A program made the position numbers and the translations under genes. From NCBI RefSeq assembly GCF_964340395.1, contig NC_135567.1:2149109-2213108 (forward strand): a DNA stretch of 64,000 bases. The letters run 5' to 3'. The stretch comes from Glandiceps talaboti. Taxonomy: Eukaryota > Hemichordata > Enteropneusta > Spengelidae. Shown one piece after another: positions 42,419 to 59,610 of this stretch. The notes beneath the pieces are model-generated. The model worked only from the letters and a program-made list of their open reading frames with translations. It had not been told where the DNA came from and searched no databases. Every line of letters starts with the position of its first letter. Within the stretch, counting starts at the first letter, position 1.

Positions 42419-42751
42419 ACACCAAATACCAGACCATATAAGGCCCTACCTTGGCATCTTTACTGAACTGTAGTAAACACAGATATAAATCTTGTTCCTA
42501 TTGACACAGATTTTATAATAAATCCAACATGTAGACACATTGTCGATATTCGGATACACCAACTATCACACCTTATAAGGAAATACTCTGGCATGATCAC
42601 CCGACTGTAGTAAACAATTTGATATATGTTGTGTCTATTGTCACATTTTTGTCAGCATACAGACGCAAATTTGATATTCTGGTGTACCAAATACCAGACC
42701 ATATAAGGCATTTCCTTGGCAGGAGTCCCAATTGTAGTAAAGCCAACCAAT
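42419..42751 (+). repeat. Three-unit ~135-bp tandem repeat (copy B)
   Basis: Duplicate of 31223-31555. Confidence 0.7.
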
Positions 42752-43012
42752 AAACAATACAGCTAATCCCATAAACTAAAGGTGTGTTGTTGATATTAAT
42801 TCAAACAATTGTTACCATCTCATCAATGCAATTATAATCATATATAGCGATGTAACGAATTATTAAAACAATGTTTGAAATTACGGACTATTATTAGTAC
42901 CCGACTGTAATTTTTTGTCATGTTCACCTGTAATCTTGTATATTAAGATCGTGACACATATGATGTCATCGATACCAAAATGACAACTATACCGTATGTC
43001 TTAAGGTGTGTA

Positions 43013-43167
43013 TGTTTATTTGTTTGTTTGTTTGTTTGTTTGTTTGTTTGTATGTATGTATGTATGTATGTATGTATGTATGTATGTATGTATGTATGTA
43101 TGTATGTATGTATGTATCTATGTATGTATGTATGTATGTATGTATGTATGTATGTATGTATGTATGT
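43013..43167 (+). repeat. (TTTG)n then (TATG)n microsatellite at the right end of copy B
   Basis: TTTG to 43050, TATG to 43167. The Cys/Met/Tyr/Val frames are artefacts. Confidence 0.95.
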
Positions 43168-44475
43168 CTTATAATTAAATGTCAGTCATGTTAAGCCACG
43201 TCTTTCCAGATTGCTGGTGTTGTCCCTCTTTGATCTGCATTTTCAACTCACAGAAAATGACTCACAGAAAAGAAAATGAGACCTTGAGACATGATAGTTT
43301 GAATTCGATAACTTTTCCACTTAAAAGAAATACGTTGTATTAGCAAAAAACTCTGGATGACAGTAAGTCTTGATGTTAAATGTCTATATTCACACCACCC
43401 TTGTCTTGAATTTTAATTTCTTTTATATGGTACCTATGATTTGTAACAGTCCATAAGTAATATGTTGTTGTACCTCACACCTACACATTTAATCTGTTGT
43501 AGACTAAACTTGTATCTTATCGAATACACCCACATAACGTTCAAACTAGTTAATTCAGACTGGATACACTGTGTCGATGACAAACAATACGACTCTCTTA
43601 AATCACACATATATGCTTTTTCGTTTTCGCAACCCTACATTTAGATAGCATCATATCAATATATACCAATAATCAATAAATATAACAGGATTCGCGTTTA
43701 AGCTTCCCATTGGTTTGAACAACCCATCTGTAGTCAACGAACATATTTGCTACATTTGTACAACTACTGGTATTAGGTTATATAGAGATACGCATTGTGA
43801 CTGTGTTATTTACAACAGCCTAGTTTGTCTGGCTGGCTGGCTGGCTGGCTGTTTCTTTGTTTGTTTGCTACAGTTTTACTCCATTAAAAGCTCCAACGTG
43901 ATTTCGCCATTGACTATTACAGTACTTTAAATTCCTAATCACTGATATCCCGTCACAACTAAACCATGCTACCCTCGCATAGATAAGATAATATTTAAAG
44001 CCTTATCACTCCACCCTATATTTATAAGGTTGGGATACGACCATTGATAAAGGCCTATTCGAACCGGAGTATTTGGTATCATACAAGAAGGCTAGGGTGG
44101 GTGGGTGGATAAGGAGATCAAGGCGATATTTTTTATGTTTGGCATCATTGATGAATTGGCTAGCTAAATACATTTCTATACTGCCGATTAGCTCTCTGCT
44201 CTGTCTGCCATTTATTGTGCGAGGATCGACAATGTGTCTTCAAGTGCCCTAAAACAATGCGGCTTAAGCTTCTTCTGGTATCTACACAGTGTGTTTAGCG
44301 CCCTCAATATGCACATGATTACAATGCTGTAAGTTAAAACCTTTTCAAGCACATAACTTATCACTGTTGTAGATAGAAATATGTACAATTTATGAAAACA
44401 AGACTAAGTAAAAGCATCACATTTTCACTGATCATAGCAGATTTGCATAATTGAAAAATAAATACTGGGAATATT
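43168..44475. other. No gene recognised
   Basis: AT-rich sequence with a (GGCT)-type run near 43831-43850; nothing else seen. Confidence 0.6.
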
Positions 44476-44870
44476 TTTGTGATTCTAAATTATGAGTCTC
44501 ACAAAGAGAAAACTTAATATGTTGATGATAGTTTTATTTGTAAAGAAATCATCTACTACCTCCATTACAAACTAAACCATGCACAATAATAAAAAGGAAG
44601 GGTATATGTTAGTAAAACAGTCAAATAAAATTAGGGCGTTTACTCATCTTTAACACGTAAGAAGTAAAACATCCATGTAGTAAAAACAGCATAGTTTCAT
44701 GATTGAAGTAAAAGTGATGAGGATATTGTTGTGATTATAAGCCTCACAAACTGAAAACTTAATATTTTTATGATAAATTGTACTTGTCAGGAAAGCTTTC
44801 ACTCTTCCTGTAAAAAAACTAAACTGTGCACAATATTAACGAGCGCAGGGGGTACTCGTTAATACAACCA
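44476..44870 (+). repeat. Two-unit ~245-bp diverged tandem repeat
   Basis: 44480-44620 and 44725-44860 share gattcta/gattata, gtctcacaaa/cctcacaaac, gaaaacttaatat, aNNaaactaaacNNtgcaca. Non-coding. Confidence 0.5.
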
Positions 44871-45199
44871 CAAACTATGTACCCCCGACCAAGGAGGCTC
44901 TATGGACAAACACATCGTGCCTAACACCGATTTTCTGTAAGACCTGAAACATGGGCTTACATGTTAACACGGCTAATGCACATCGAACATTAGAGGTTTA
45001 TCATCGATATCATACATATGAATTAGCTAATAAATATAACTGACAACAACTTGTATTGTAAGATGAAATAGCTGAATTCAACAACAATTTATTACTTGTT
45101 TCATAACAATGACTGGATAGAATTTAACTTACTAGACTGTTTGCTTCACCTTCTTCGATGTCCATGAATTAATCCACACATACAATCCATCCACGTTTT

Positions 45200-47650
45200 T
45201 TGGTAAGTCATAGGCATTACATATTATAGTTTGAAATCGTTACTTTCCAAACGCTGCTATATCCAAAATAATCGAATTTAAGTGTGATTCTTCGTCTTTG
45301 GACTGACTTAAGTTGGGGTGTTTGCCATGATTCGACTTTTAATGTCTAATGAGATGTGTGAACTCTAAACGGTACACCTCATTGTGGTAATGTAAACACG
45401 AACTGATGCCTGCTAATAGTTGTCATTTTTCTTACAATGAGACTCGGTCGAGTAACGCTTATACTTTGAATAGAACAGTGTTCCAATACATATGTCGTAC
45501 GCGTAAGCATTCATTATAAAGTGACATTTGACCCTAGTGTAACTTTGCGTTATCCATCCAGTGTATCTGAGTACACTTTCTCTATCTCAACGTTCCCGTC
45601 TTTTATTATAATTATGTAAGTGGTGTATTTTGGCCATACCTTGATCCATTATGCAATATTGTTCCATGTTTAATATCTAGAGTAGATTTCTAATTTGTTT
45701 AAACTTTGTTCGACTGATCATGCCAATGTAATATATTCCTCACCGACTTTTTCTGTGGATAATAGAAAATAATCACAAACCAACCGTCAGCTCTCAGGCA
45801 CGGTTCTAAAAGGATCACAACTTGTCTTTCTCTTGTTTACAATTTACATTATACCTTTGGGAGAATCAATACGTCATCACAATTTGCAATTTAATCAGTA
45901 TGCATATGGTAATGAAACATACCTTGTTTTTTATTTATCGTCAATTTTCATAATATTCCTTGTACATATCATTTTTACATCATCTGTAAATAAATGTCTT
46001 TGTTTTTACTCTGTAAAAACGTAAATCATATATTGAACTGTGGTATATTTTAAATTCAAACGAAGTAGTTGACATCAATGAAGTCAATATCCAATGAAAA
46101 TTAGTGCCACACGGATGGTCGAGTTATTGTGTGTAACATTTGCTGAACTTCGCCAATAAACATGAATTTAGGGATAGATAGTCTTGTCTTGTATCACTCT
46201 ACCACATATAAGAGTCAATTTCTTGATTGGTTATTTGTCGAGACTGAGAAAAATTTAGTTGCTAGCTAAGTTTCCGAAATGGGCGTTTATCGGAAGGATA
46301 CTTTGATAACGTTTTATGTTAAGAGCTATTTATTACCAGAAATTTAAAGGCTTCATGCTTTGTTTAGCTTCCAATTGAGCACTGTACAGTATATTGTTAT
46401 ATTTTTTCAAACAAAATATTCAAAATGTTCATAAAATACATTCTACATTTTATTTACTCTTGCGTTCAGCCGATGTATGGACACATTGACAATATATTTC
46501 CATCATCATAATTTCAGACTGATATCCTCGCATTGTGGCACATTGTCAATATGTGTAGCGCCCTCATTGGCAACCTTTGTTATTATGATGTGAATTATAC
46601 TTTTATCACCCTAGTCAATAAATTAAAAGCTGTCAATACAATACCCTGTATGTAATAAAAGAAGAAATACACATGATCTAAAAAAGAACAAATCTCATTT
46701 TAGAATCTAAACTAACAATTTTGTACAATGTTACACTGTGGGTGGAAAAGTATGTTTGATTTCATGATAACATACTATCACATTTCTTCAATTATTGAAG
46801 AAGGACGAAGAACCACACTTTCAAAATACAAGGTTTGAAGAAATATTAAGAAACTGAACTTTGAAATAAAAATGACCCTGAGGTGCTTTCTACGTTCTTG
46901 AAGTTATTTTGTCAACATTCCATGAGAAAAAAAGTTCGTTAAATAATCCATAAAAAAGTACATGAAATTAAATAAAATATAAGGACTTAATGTAGAATTT
47001 AAATATTGTTACTGTCATTCATAACTTATTTGGGAAAATAATGTAATTTTGTTGCTGGGGAGGGATATCAATTGACGGAACAGACAATGGGTGTTTACCT
47101 TAAGAAAATGATGTGAATATATTGACAATTTGTGACGTTAAAAAGAAAGTATACATTTTCTATATTTGTTAATATATGAAGACATTACGATTTTGTCTTT
47201 GATATCAAACACACAAACTTATCAAACTTGATGAAATAAGAACTTTTTAAATATCTGCTCATTGAGATTTAGCTCTAAACACATACAACTAACTCTATTA
47301 ATTGTCTGTGCTCTAAATGAAAACATAAGTTTGTTAATACAATATACTCACTGTATTGTAATCGTGTGCAGATTCTCTGAAAGCAGTTGTCACACATACC
47401 ACAACCTTGTCTAGTAAGTCATAGGCACCATTGTAATGCGTAAAGTTGCTGTTATTTTCCAATCACAGTAACATCAAAAAGGTAAAGTGAAGGTCACATA
47501 GCAATTGATATTTATGTCATGCATTGACAGACTATAGCAATTCGAAGTATAAGCATGGTCCACTAAGTGACAGGGTTTGTTACACAATCCAGGTTACACA
47601 TAAGGTTGTAGGTGATGTACCGTTTGGAATGTCACTTTAGAGGTTTGTCT
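45200..47650 (+). repeat. ~2.5-3.1-kb tandem unit, copy 1
   Basis: First of three diverged direct units. Landmarks in order: ggtaagtcataggcattac (45200), gctgctatatccaaaata (45253), ttacaatgagactcggtcga (45433), gcattcattataaagtgaca (45508), agctgtcaatacaatacc (46628), tgtattgtaatcgtgtgca (47353), gaaggtcacatagcaattga (47488). No open frame is conserved between units, so this is not a gene array that I can support. Confidence 0.75.
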
Positions 47651-50763
<3,113 letters not shown>

Positions 50764-50984
50764 TGGTAAGTCACATAGGTAATATGTTACTGTTTGCAGT
50801 CGCTTTTTTTCAAATGCGGCTATATCCAAAATAACTGATTTGATGTGTTAGTCGTCTTCCGACTGACTTGAGTTGAGATGTTTAACATGATTTGGTTTTT
50901 AATGTCTAACAAGCTGCGTGAACTCTAAACGGTACACCAGACTGTAGTAATGTAAACACGAACTGATGCCTGCAAATAGTTGTT

Positions 50985-53900
50985 GTTGTTGTTGTATTTT
51001 ATTTATTAACGTGTCCTATGTGGACTTAAAGTATACATTTGTTTATATGATCTGGTACAATTGTTCATAACACTTGCCACATCCAGCCCATTGGGCTTAT
51101 AAGACACAAATCCAATTTTTGCAAAATAAATAAATAAATACATAAAGAAAGAAACATTTTTTTTCAAGTGTGAGGAGTATATCTTACAAATTATACATTT
51201 TCTCCTTTCTCTTATTATAAGCATCAAAGATAAAGTTTGCCAACAGGTCAGGTGTTTTGATCATCAATAGTTCAATCTTATCGATAATTTGAAAAGCACT
51301 GAAATCTGGGTATAAAGCACACACTCTACTAAATAAGGTATCTCTTAAAGAATTATACAGACAGCAATCAAAAAGAAAGTATTCCTCATCTTCAATTTCT
51401 GATCCTAAACAAAAATTACAGGTTCTATCCTCCACTGGTAGCTGTTGCAATCTACCTGTTTCTATTTTTAAAGGTAAAATGCCAGTTCTAAACTGAGCGA
51501 GAATAGAGCGTTTCGGTCTTGACAATGGTTGCAGTAAATAATTTTCTGTTTCATATTTTTTCTTGAAAGAAACATAAGTTCTTAACTTGGGTTTTCTACA
51601 CACATCAGTAAACCACTTCCTTTCAAAAGTCTCTTTTAACTTACAAGAGGCATCATCCAAATTTAAAGCTTCAAGATTGAAAAACTTATTTTGTAAATTA
51701 ATATTTCTGAATACATTAGCTATGTCATAAGACCAATTCTTGTATCTATCTCTTAAATTGTAATCCCACAAAAAGACAGCTTTAGTGATTCTATCATTTG
51801 ACATCTTAACCACTCTATTCCAAAATCTGAGAATATTCAGTTTATGTCTTACATTAGATGAAGTCCAACCCATGTCACCATTTATGGCAAGTTTTGGTGC
51901 AAATTTATGCACCCCAAGAAAATATCTTATTGCTCTATTTTGTAAAGATTCACATTTCATATTATCAACATAACCCCATATCCCAGAGCAATAATCTGCA
52001 ATTGGTATAACACAAGAGTCGAATAAAGTGGTAAAAGTGCGAAATCTAAAATCCCTGTATTTGTGTATTTTTGAGATTACAGCTCCTAACGCCCTGCCCG
52101 CTGCATCACATAGTGTACCTGCTGTTACATCAAAATTTAAAAATTCGTCCAGTACAACCCCAAGATATTTGTAACTAGGAACCATAACTAATGCTTTATC
52201 GTTGTATTGAAAAACAAAATTTGTTCTCTCAATATTTGGACCCCTAAAATGTACAATTTGTGTTTTGGCCTCATTAACGACCATACGCCACTTTTGACAC
52301 CAGTGGGCGAGTACTGTGATTGCTCCTTGAAGTTTATCTTCGGAATCTGATACAATCACTATATCATCAGCATAAAGTAGGACACTAATCATCCGATCAC
52401 CCACTGGAATGCCAATGTGAAGGTCATTAATTTCGACTGCTAAATCATTTAAGTATACCGAAAATAAAGTGGGAGAAAGAACATCCCCCTGTCTAACCCC
52501 AGAGCTTGTACTGAACCATGGAGACAAAAGACCATTGACATTGATACAAGAAAATGGGTTGTGATACATATTCTTAATAGCATTGTAAAAGTTACCATTA
52601 ATGCCATAGTGAAGTAACTTATAAAATAGCATATCTCTGTTAACCCAATCAAAGGCTTTTTTCGTGTCTACAAATGCAGCAAAAGTTGACAAACCTTGAG
52701 CTTTTCTATTTCTAATTATGGATGTTAGAACAAATATGTGATCTACACAAGCCCTTGATTTCCTAAAGCCATTTTGTTCATCAACTATTAGATTTTCTGA
52801 ATCGAGAAATGTCACCAATCTATTATTTAGAATACCTGAGAAAAGTTTACTTACAGTGGAGAGAAGACTGACGCCCCTGTAATTTAAAGGGATACGTGGG
52901 TCATTATGCAAATTCTTTGGAATAGGTTTAATAATAGCTTTCCCCCATATGCTTGGCATAATACCCAAACAAAATATATATTGGAATAACCTATGAAGCA
53001 ATGCTATAGATAAATCATTTTTGAACACTTCATTAGGGAGGTTATCTAAACCCACTGCTTTTTTATTCTTTGCATTGTTAACTACTTGATAAACCTCTTC
53101 AATTGAAATATCACGATTCAGAAAAACATTGTAACTTTGAGAATCAGTACAATCCCTTTCTAGATGAATCTTACTACTCACAGCATATTGGAAAAAAGCA
53201 CTGTCAAATGCGTGAACCCCCTCCGGTATATTGTAAAGGCCTTCAAAATCAACTTTCCACCTATCTAGAACTGCATCAGTATCATAAACTATAGAACCAT
53301 CATTATCGTAAACTTCCATGGGGACATCTTTATTTCTTTTAGGACCCAATTTATTCACATGGTTCCAAAACTCATTTGGGTTATCTGTATTCAAAGTCTC
53401 AATGTCATCCATAAGTTTCCTATAGTGAGACCTTTTCAGCTGTCTATATCGCTGATCAAATAAATGCCTGGAATTAATAAAAGACAGTCTAGCTTTTAAT
53501 CTTTGTGACTTTGAGCCTTTACAATGTAGGAAGGATTTTTCTTTCGACCTCATGCTTTTCCACAATGTTGTGAGTTCAGAGTTCCAGAATGGTTTATAAC
53601 TTTTAGAATACCTTGAACAAGTAGGGGGGTCTGAATAGTCTAGCAAAGAATCCATTTCTGTAAAAAAGCACTTACAAAATTTGTCATAGATATCATCCAC
53701 ATCCCTTTGAGTGTTTTTATTACTTTCAAGCAAATCAATTATTTCCAGAGTAGCACGTCTACTTATCTCTGAATCTAAAAAATTTGTGGGAATATTTGAA
53801 ACATTGTATCTCCTTTTCTTGTCAGGAGTGGGCTGTGTACTATGACTTTTGTCTTTGCTTTCAGAATGTACATCATAAACTGTAAAAGTGACAGACAATA

Positions 53901-54158
53901 CAGAATGATCTGGTAAAGCACATTCACCAATGTAACCGTGTAGGTTATACATATCAATCAAGGAAGAAATAGGTTGTACATTAAAATCCTGACAAAAGTC
54001 TATACACTCATGAGGGAAGATAACATAGTCAACAACGGCTTTTCCTCTATGAGAGACTGAAGTAAAATTGTCATTTAGAGGACAGATTCTACCATTTAAA
54101 ACAGCCATCTTAGAATCTTTTAAGAATTCAATCAAGGTCTCCCCATGTTTGTTTACAT
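50985..54158 (-). mobile_element. 5'-truncated LINE insertion with target-site duplication
   Basis: The 9-bp sequence ATAGTTGTT occurs at 50976-50984 and again at 54159-54167. The empty sites in the neighbouring units (near 45415 and 47870) read atagttgtcattt, confirming the junction. On the minus strand the element ends in an (AAC)n tail at 50985-50995, typical of a LINE 3' tail. A ~190-base 3'UTR separates stop and tail. The insertion splits the third ~3-kb repeat unit. Confidence 0.85.
51184..54158 (-). pseudogene. LINE ORF2: endonuclease C-terminus plus reverse transcriptase (5'-truncated)
   Basis: An uninterrupted frame of about 990 codons. It opens inside the apurinic endonuclease domain: the conserved NKHGE lies upstream of the first long-frame residue, so the nominal start at 54135 is a TTG and not a real start. 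Counting from 54135: endonuclease DY near 36-37 and PDHS near 75-78; reverse transcriptase about 355-660 with FVDTKKAFD (Asp 490), SSGVRQGDVLSP and catalytic YADD (588-591); C-terminal CNFC (906-909) and FDCC, with Tyr where many LINEs have His in this knuckle. Missing are ORF1 and the N-terminal endonuclease. The open frame says the insertion is young. The LINE clade is not assigned. Confidence 0.9.
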
Positions 54159-54614
54159 ATAGTTGTTATTTTACTTACAATGAGACTCGGTCGATTAACG
54201 CTTATACTTTGAATAGAACAGTGATCCGGTGCAAATGTCGTAAGCATTCATTATAAAGTGACATTTGACCCCAGTGTACCTTTGCGTTGTCCATCGAGTG
54301 TACCTGAGTACTTAAATATAGATTACTGCTCAAATTTAATGGAATAAGTTATTGTAAAAGTTAGATGCTACGAAATATGGCAAGAGTAAATAAATCTATA
54401 ACATTCCATCTGTGGATAGGTTTAGTTTGTTAATACGTGTATAACGACATTTCATTATAGTTGACCTTTGACACTGTCTTTTCATTATAGTGTGACCTTT
54501 GACACTGTCTCTATCTCACCGTTCCAGTCGTTGTCTATAATTGTATTAGTCATTTGTTTATGGCCATATCTTGAGCCATTACGTAATATTGCTTTAAGTT
54601 TATCATCTACTTCA

Positions 54615-55016
54615 GACCGGACATTCCATTGAGATTAGTGGGTTGGGCCATGTATGCATATATATATACTTTAATATATTCAATCTCTGCATGCAGATGT
54701 TGACAAACACATTTATGTCATTACTATGTCTTATCAGTTTATGGTAATTGTGTTTGATGAGTGTGTAAACGTTGTCATTCACACATTTTAGTTAACGCAT
54801 TGGTGGTTATTTTTACAAGCCCCTCCTTAAGATGAATATGCATGAAAAATTAGCTATTGTCCTCTGTTTGTGCTTGTCGCTAATACGGTTCTCTGATTGG
54901 CAGTTATTTATATCCTGATGACATTTGCTAGACCTCGGATGTTCCATCCTCGATAGCGATGTTCGGGCGTGTGTCGTATTCTAATCGAAGAACATCCGAG
55001 GTCGAGCAGATAGACT
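54615..55016. other. ~400-bp insert with 14-bp inverted repeat
   Basis: Sequence absent from copies 1 and 2 of the unit, replacing about 110 bases. Near its right end GACCTCGGATGTTC (54931-54944) and GAACATCCGAGGTC (54990-55003) are perfect complements with 45 bases between. Identity unknown; possibly a small mobile element or a structured promoter. Confidence 0.45.
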
Positions 55017-55154
55017 ACATAACCCTTTACTATGTGGATCTTATGTTATCTGATTTTAAATATATATATTTTAATCCATGTGTAAAATCTCTCTGTCTGA
55101 GTTGTCTCAACCATACACTTCTTTTAAAGAGTAAGGTTTATTTCAATGGGTTCA

Positions 55155-55481
<327 letters not shown>

Positions 55482-55833
55482 TCACTGCAAGATGACAAGG
55501 CTTAGAAATCGTCAGAATTGCCTTCTTGTTAACTATGATTCAAATTGTGCTTGGTAAATACAATGCATATATGCAAGTATCAGAATCCATTGTTTCACAT
55601 GTATAAAGCTCTTTAGATAGGAACCCTGTGAGAAGTATTATTGTCTGTTTATGGACATACAAAATATTAATGTTTTAGTAACCAAAAGTTCTAGGATATC
55701 TCTTAGATTGAGTGAACTATTAATATTGATTAATTCAGCTAATTGTCAAATACAATATTATGAATGGAGATAATATACTTGTAAACCAATGTCAATAACT
55801 GTCACCCATAATGATGTACTTGCATCATATATG

Positions 55834-56200
55834 GAGTCATGATGGGTGAATGGTTAGCGTGACCGGCTTGGAATCTACAGGTTGCAGGTTCGAGCCCCGT
55901 CGCTGCCTGCTGTTTGTTTCTGAGTGGCTAAAGTCCTTGGGCAAGATTTGAACCACGACCGTGCCTCAGTCAACCCAGCTGTATAACTGGGGACCTGGTA
56001 GGATGTAGGTTGCAATGTGAAGGCTTTAATCCTATGCGCTTAAATGGCTGCAATGGATTGTATGCTCCCCGGGGAGTTGAGGAAGACTAAAGGGCCGTTG
56101 TGCTGTTCTGATCCGAGCCAGGGGTAATAATTGTAAAGCGCTTTGAGCACGGAGTGGGAAAGCGCTATATAAGAAACCAACATTATTATTATTATTATAT
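55834..56200 (+). mobile_element. tRNA-derived SINE (V-SINE-like)
   Basis: The head carries a pol III A-box-like TGGGTGAATGGTTAGCG (55843 onward) and a perfect B box GGTTCGAGCCC (55887-55897). A central part contains aaagtccttgggcaagatt, resembling the conserved V domain. The tail (gtaaagcgctttgagcacgg, then gcgctatataag) is LINE-derived in type and ends in (ATT)n at 56182-56199. Total about 365 bp. An overlapping minus-strand open frame is a chance frame. Confidence 0.85.
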
Positions 56201-58851
56201 AATGAATTGTTTACATCATATAAAGATATGTTCACATCATAAGGTTGGTTGTTTTCTTTAGACTTAACACAACTTCGGCTTTCCATACATGTACACGTTT
56301 GCACTCCTCAAGGCACTTGTTTGTCCTGTTCATAATTGGCACTGACTCAAAACTCAACCCCTCCCCATTCATTGACCACACTGCTAATTTTAACCAAAAT
56401 ATTTTTGAAAGGTTTTGAATAATGAAATGTGATAAATGACATTGGTTTCAAAATAGAAATTAAAAAATGTCACAAAAATGTTTTCTGTACTACAGTAGTT
56501 TCTAAACTAGATTACTAATTCAATTCACTTACTATTGGCTATGTTGTCCAGTATATTGCTGGTAACATGATAGCCTTGAAAATAAATACATTCTAATACC
56601 AAGGAAATGTAATATCATGATCTGCTGACAAAATTGTACTCGCAGTATACACTCACTCAATGTGGATACTAGATATTCCAGGGGAGATGTAAAATTTAAT
56701 TTTCCTCATAACTTTGCACCGTGTCAGTACTATAGAAGTTCTGGCTACAGTAAGTAGCCCTTTACTAGATCATCATCAAACAAATCTGTCTTTATAACTT
56801 TGTTTATCAGTCATTCACATAAAATATATTCCCTGAGAATCCGATTAATTTTGTGTTCACCTTGGAATATATTTCTTTCTTGGTAGTTTATGGTGTAAAA
56901 AAATAGCAAGAGAAAAGGGGGTTTCACATGTAGCCTAGTAACATGTATTAAACTTGGTGATGGTCACAGGTATCAGAGAAGAAGTGAAACACAAACACAG
57001 AAAAGTAATTTTTGATAAGACATGCAGTTCGTACTATGGCTATGCCAAATAACAGTTCAATAGTTTGTACATGTATGATAAATCAACACATTAGGGGTGA
57101 GATCAGTAGGTAAAAAAACTAATTCTTTTAGTAAGGCCTTAGCACCCCTTCTCCATCCCCTTCTAACTAAATTGGTAAAATTGTTGCGCATAGCACAATC
57201 AATTTCAATTCAGTATGTAGTATTATGTAGTGCTATGAATACAAAGCCAGTATGTAGTGAGGAAAAATAGCTCTTTTATTGGCACAATATATGTATTTTA
57301 GTGCCATGCATAACAATTTTTCCCATTTTTCAATCTGACATTTTATAATTTTTTGTTTTGGGGTACAAAACAGATTTCGTGTAAAAGACCTCCTCTCACC
57401 CCACCCCACACTAAAAGAATTTAGTTTTTACCCTACATTGAACTATTGATCTCAACCATAAATCAAATTGGGACTTCTAATGAGATATGATTGTAGTTAT
57501 CATACATTAGAAGTACAAAAAATATATAGGAGCTAGACTAACTATATACATGGACATTGAATAATCAATATTTAGGCACATGTTAGATCAGGCACTTTCA
57601 GTCACAGTGTTTGCCACATACGATTTCAAAGTTTCCTAAATTGGTTATGTTTGTGCACGATTCCACATGTTCAGGTCAATGGAGGAACAGATTTTAGAGC
57701 CAGTAAATGTTAAGGTATTTCATTGCTTATGTGTTACATGTACAGCTACACATGCAAGTTTTTCTACCACAAGATGACACAATGAAACTCATGGCGTGCA
57801 ATAGCGAGAACTCATTTCTAACAAACAACTGTTGCTTAAAGGTGGCCATGGTGCAGCATTGTGATGCCTTACCATATGTATTGGATGTATCAAGAGACAG
57901 AGTTTTTGTTATATTTGAATGTATATTTATAGCTATTTGTTTATTGTTTATTTTATGCACATACATTTTTTTGTTTAATAGCTTGCACAGCGCCTGCAAG
58001 CGGCAGCATAGCGGCTCAATGACTAGTACACATGCGTGACCTATATACTATGCATTTTTTTTGGTGGTTTTACCCAAGGATGCATTGCAGTACAATGACT
58101 ATGCATGCGCGTTCTATGTACGATATGCAATATCCATGCCGAGAGTGCTATCTATGATATCATGGTGAAGCAGCCGCTCACAAATGTATCTACCCAGCTG
58201 TGCGAGCTTAGGGGCTTAGGCCTAGTTATGATATTAAATGTATAGACATTTAAGTACAAGGGTGTGGCTCATGATTTTGTTTAGTCAAAAACAAAGTGAC
58301 CCCCCCCCCTTTTATTCACTTCGTCCCAAATTAAGGTGACCCGCCCTCTGATTTGCCCCCCCCCCAGCCGTAAAAACTGTTCGCTCCCTAAAATAGTAGC
58401 AAAAATCTCTCAATTGTTTGTAATTTATTTCCTCACATACACTTAAAAAAATTTAAAAAGTTATTTACTTGAAAACAATTTCCCCATAGGCTTAACATGG
58501 GAAGCGAAAAAGTTGAAAAAAAAATTCATTTTGGATTTTCCCATCACCCTCTCTATCTTAAGTATTCTTCCGACGTGATTCATGTTCCCCATTTAATTCA
58601 ATTGTAAACACATGCAATGGATTAATTAACAGTAACTTTCTTAATGTTTGTTTGGTTTTCAAATGGTATACATTTTTGGAGAGCGCATAAGATTATACTT
58701 TCTATGTGCAAATGCTTATGGTTGTGTGAAACTAGTGCATTATTGCCCTTCACTAACTTTGGGTTAACTTGTCATCACCTAGTTGAAATTGACAGGTCAG
58801 TGACTATCCCACGCACTATCCAAGGGATTTGATAGCCATGATATATACAAC
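56201..58851. other. No gene firmly recognised
   Basis: AT-rich; contains only the small membrane-type frame at 57.8-58.0 kb and poly-C runs near 58301 and 58357. Confidence 0.5.
57839..58039 (+). other. Possible small membrane-protein reading frame
   Basis: The frame from an ATG in strong Kozak context (ggtggccATGG, at 57848) reads MVQHCDALPYVLDVSRDRVF, then a hydrophobic span of about 25 residues (VIFECIFIAICLLFILCTYI), then a short basic tail and TGA. 63 residues. It lies in a 110-codon frame beginning at 57707. No homologue recognised; it could be chance in T-rich sequence. Confidence 0.2.
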
Positions 58852-59480
58852 TGTCATATTTTGTGTCCGGGATCATTAACAATTGTCAACTGCAAGGACA
58901 GCACAAGACAGATGTGTATTGCCAGGTCAGGCATGGCTTTAATTAACTTTTAGCCAATGGCTTCGATGACTGGGTACGTCATAATACACATTAGCCAATG
59001 GAGACTGAGTTTTTTGGCTAAGAATGACATACTGTGTAAGCACATGTTTCGTGATATAAGCCTGTGAAAAAGTGAAGTTAGACAGGCGAGCAGGCAAGGA
59101 AGAGAGGAAAGGAGAGTGGAGAACAGCGAGGCAAGGAAGCTGGAAGCAGACCAAACTGAACAGTGGGTGCAGAGCCCAGCTGGTTCAAGTGTGCAAGTAA
59201 CAGACAGTGGTAGCAGTATTGGGCATCTGGAGACAGTTCTACGGAGCGTGGAATCTTCAGTCGGAGCCAGCTCTACTAATTGTTGTGTGACTGCCGTCGC
59301 TTCTTTGTGTGTACACCGGCGTTCGGACACTAAGTTTATTTGCTCAATAACAGCATAGTCAGATAAGTAATTCTTTTGCCGGCCAATATATTGTTTGAAT
59401 GTTTATATAGTTTTTTTATATAGTTAATTAAAGTTGATGTTTTATCATATTTCTATGTGTCCTGGAGTTCATTACAGCAA
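58852..59480 (+). promoter_or_regulatory. Promoter/LTR-like block
   Basis: Two identical tagccaatgg CCAAT boxes (58951-58960, 58991-59000) lie upstream of gatataagcc (59053). A G+A-rich transcribed-like stretch and an open + frame of 80 codons follow (59116-59358, no recognised domain), then T/A-rich sequence and ttcattaca (59469-59477). The layout resembles a solo LTR (U3-R-U5), but no target duplication with TG...CA ends was found, so a cellular promoter with a first exon is equally possible. Confidence 0.3.
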
Positions 59481-59610
59481 GCCATCCCCACAAATCACAT
59501 TAAGGGTTCCGTCCCCCCGACTTACCCACAGTTTATCAAATTTTAGATACCAGTGAAATGTATCTAATTTACACAGTCCTTTCAGCTTTTAATGCTTGAT
59601 TAAGCTACGT

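Larger units (their letters stand above)
50764..55095 (+). repeat. ~3-kb tandem unit, copy 3, interrupted by LINE and a ~400-bp insert
   Basis: Matches copy 2 at 50764-50984, resumes after the LINE at 54159-54614, then diverges for about 400 bases and matches again at 55017-55095 (aaccctttactatgtggatc). The array ends there. Confidence 0.7.
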
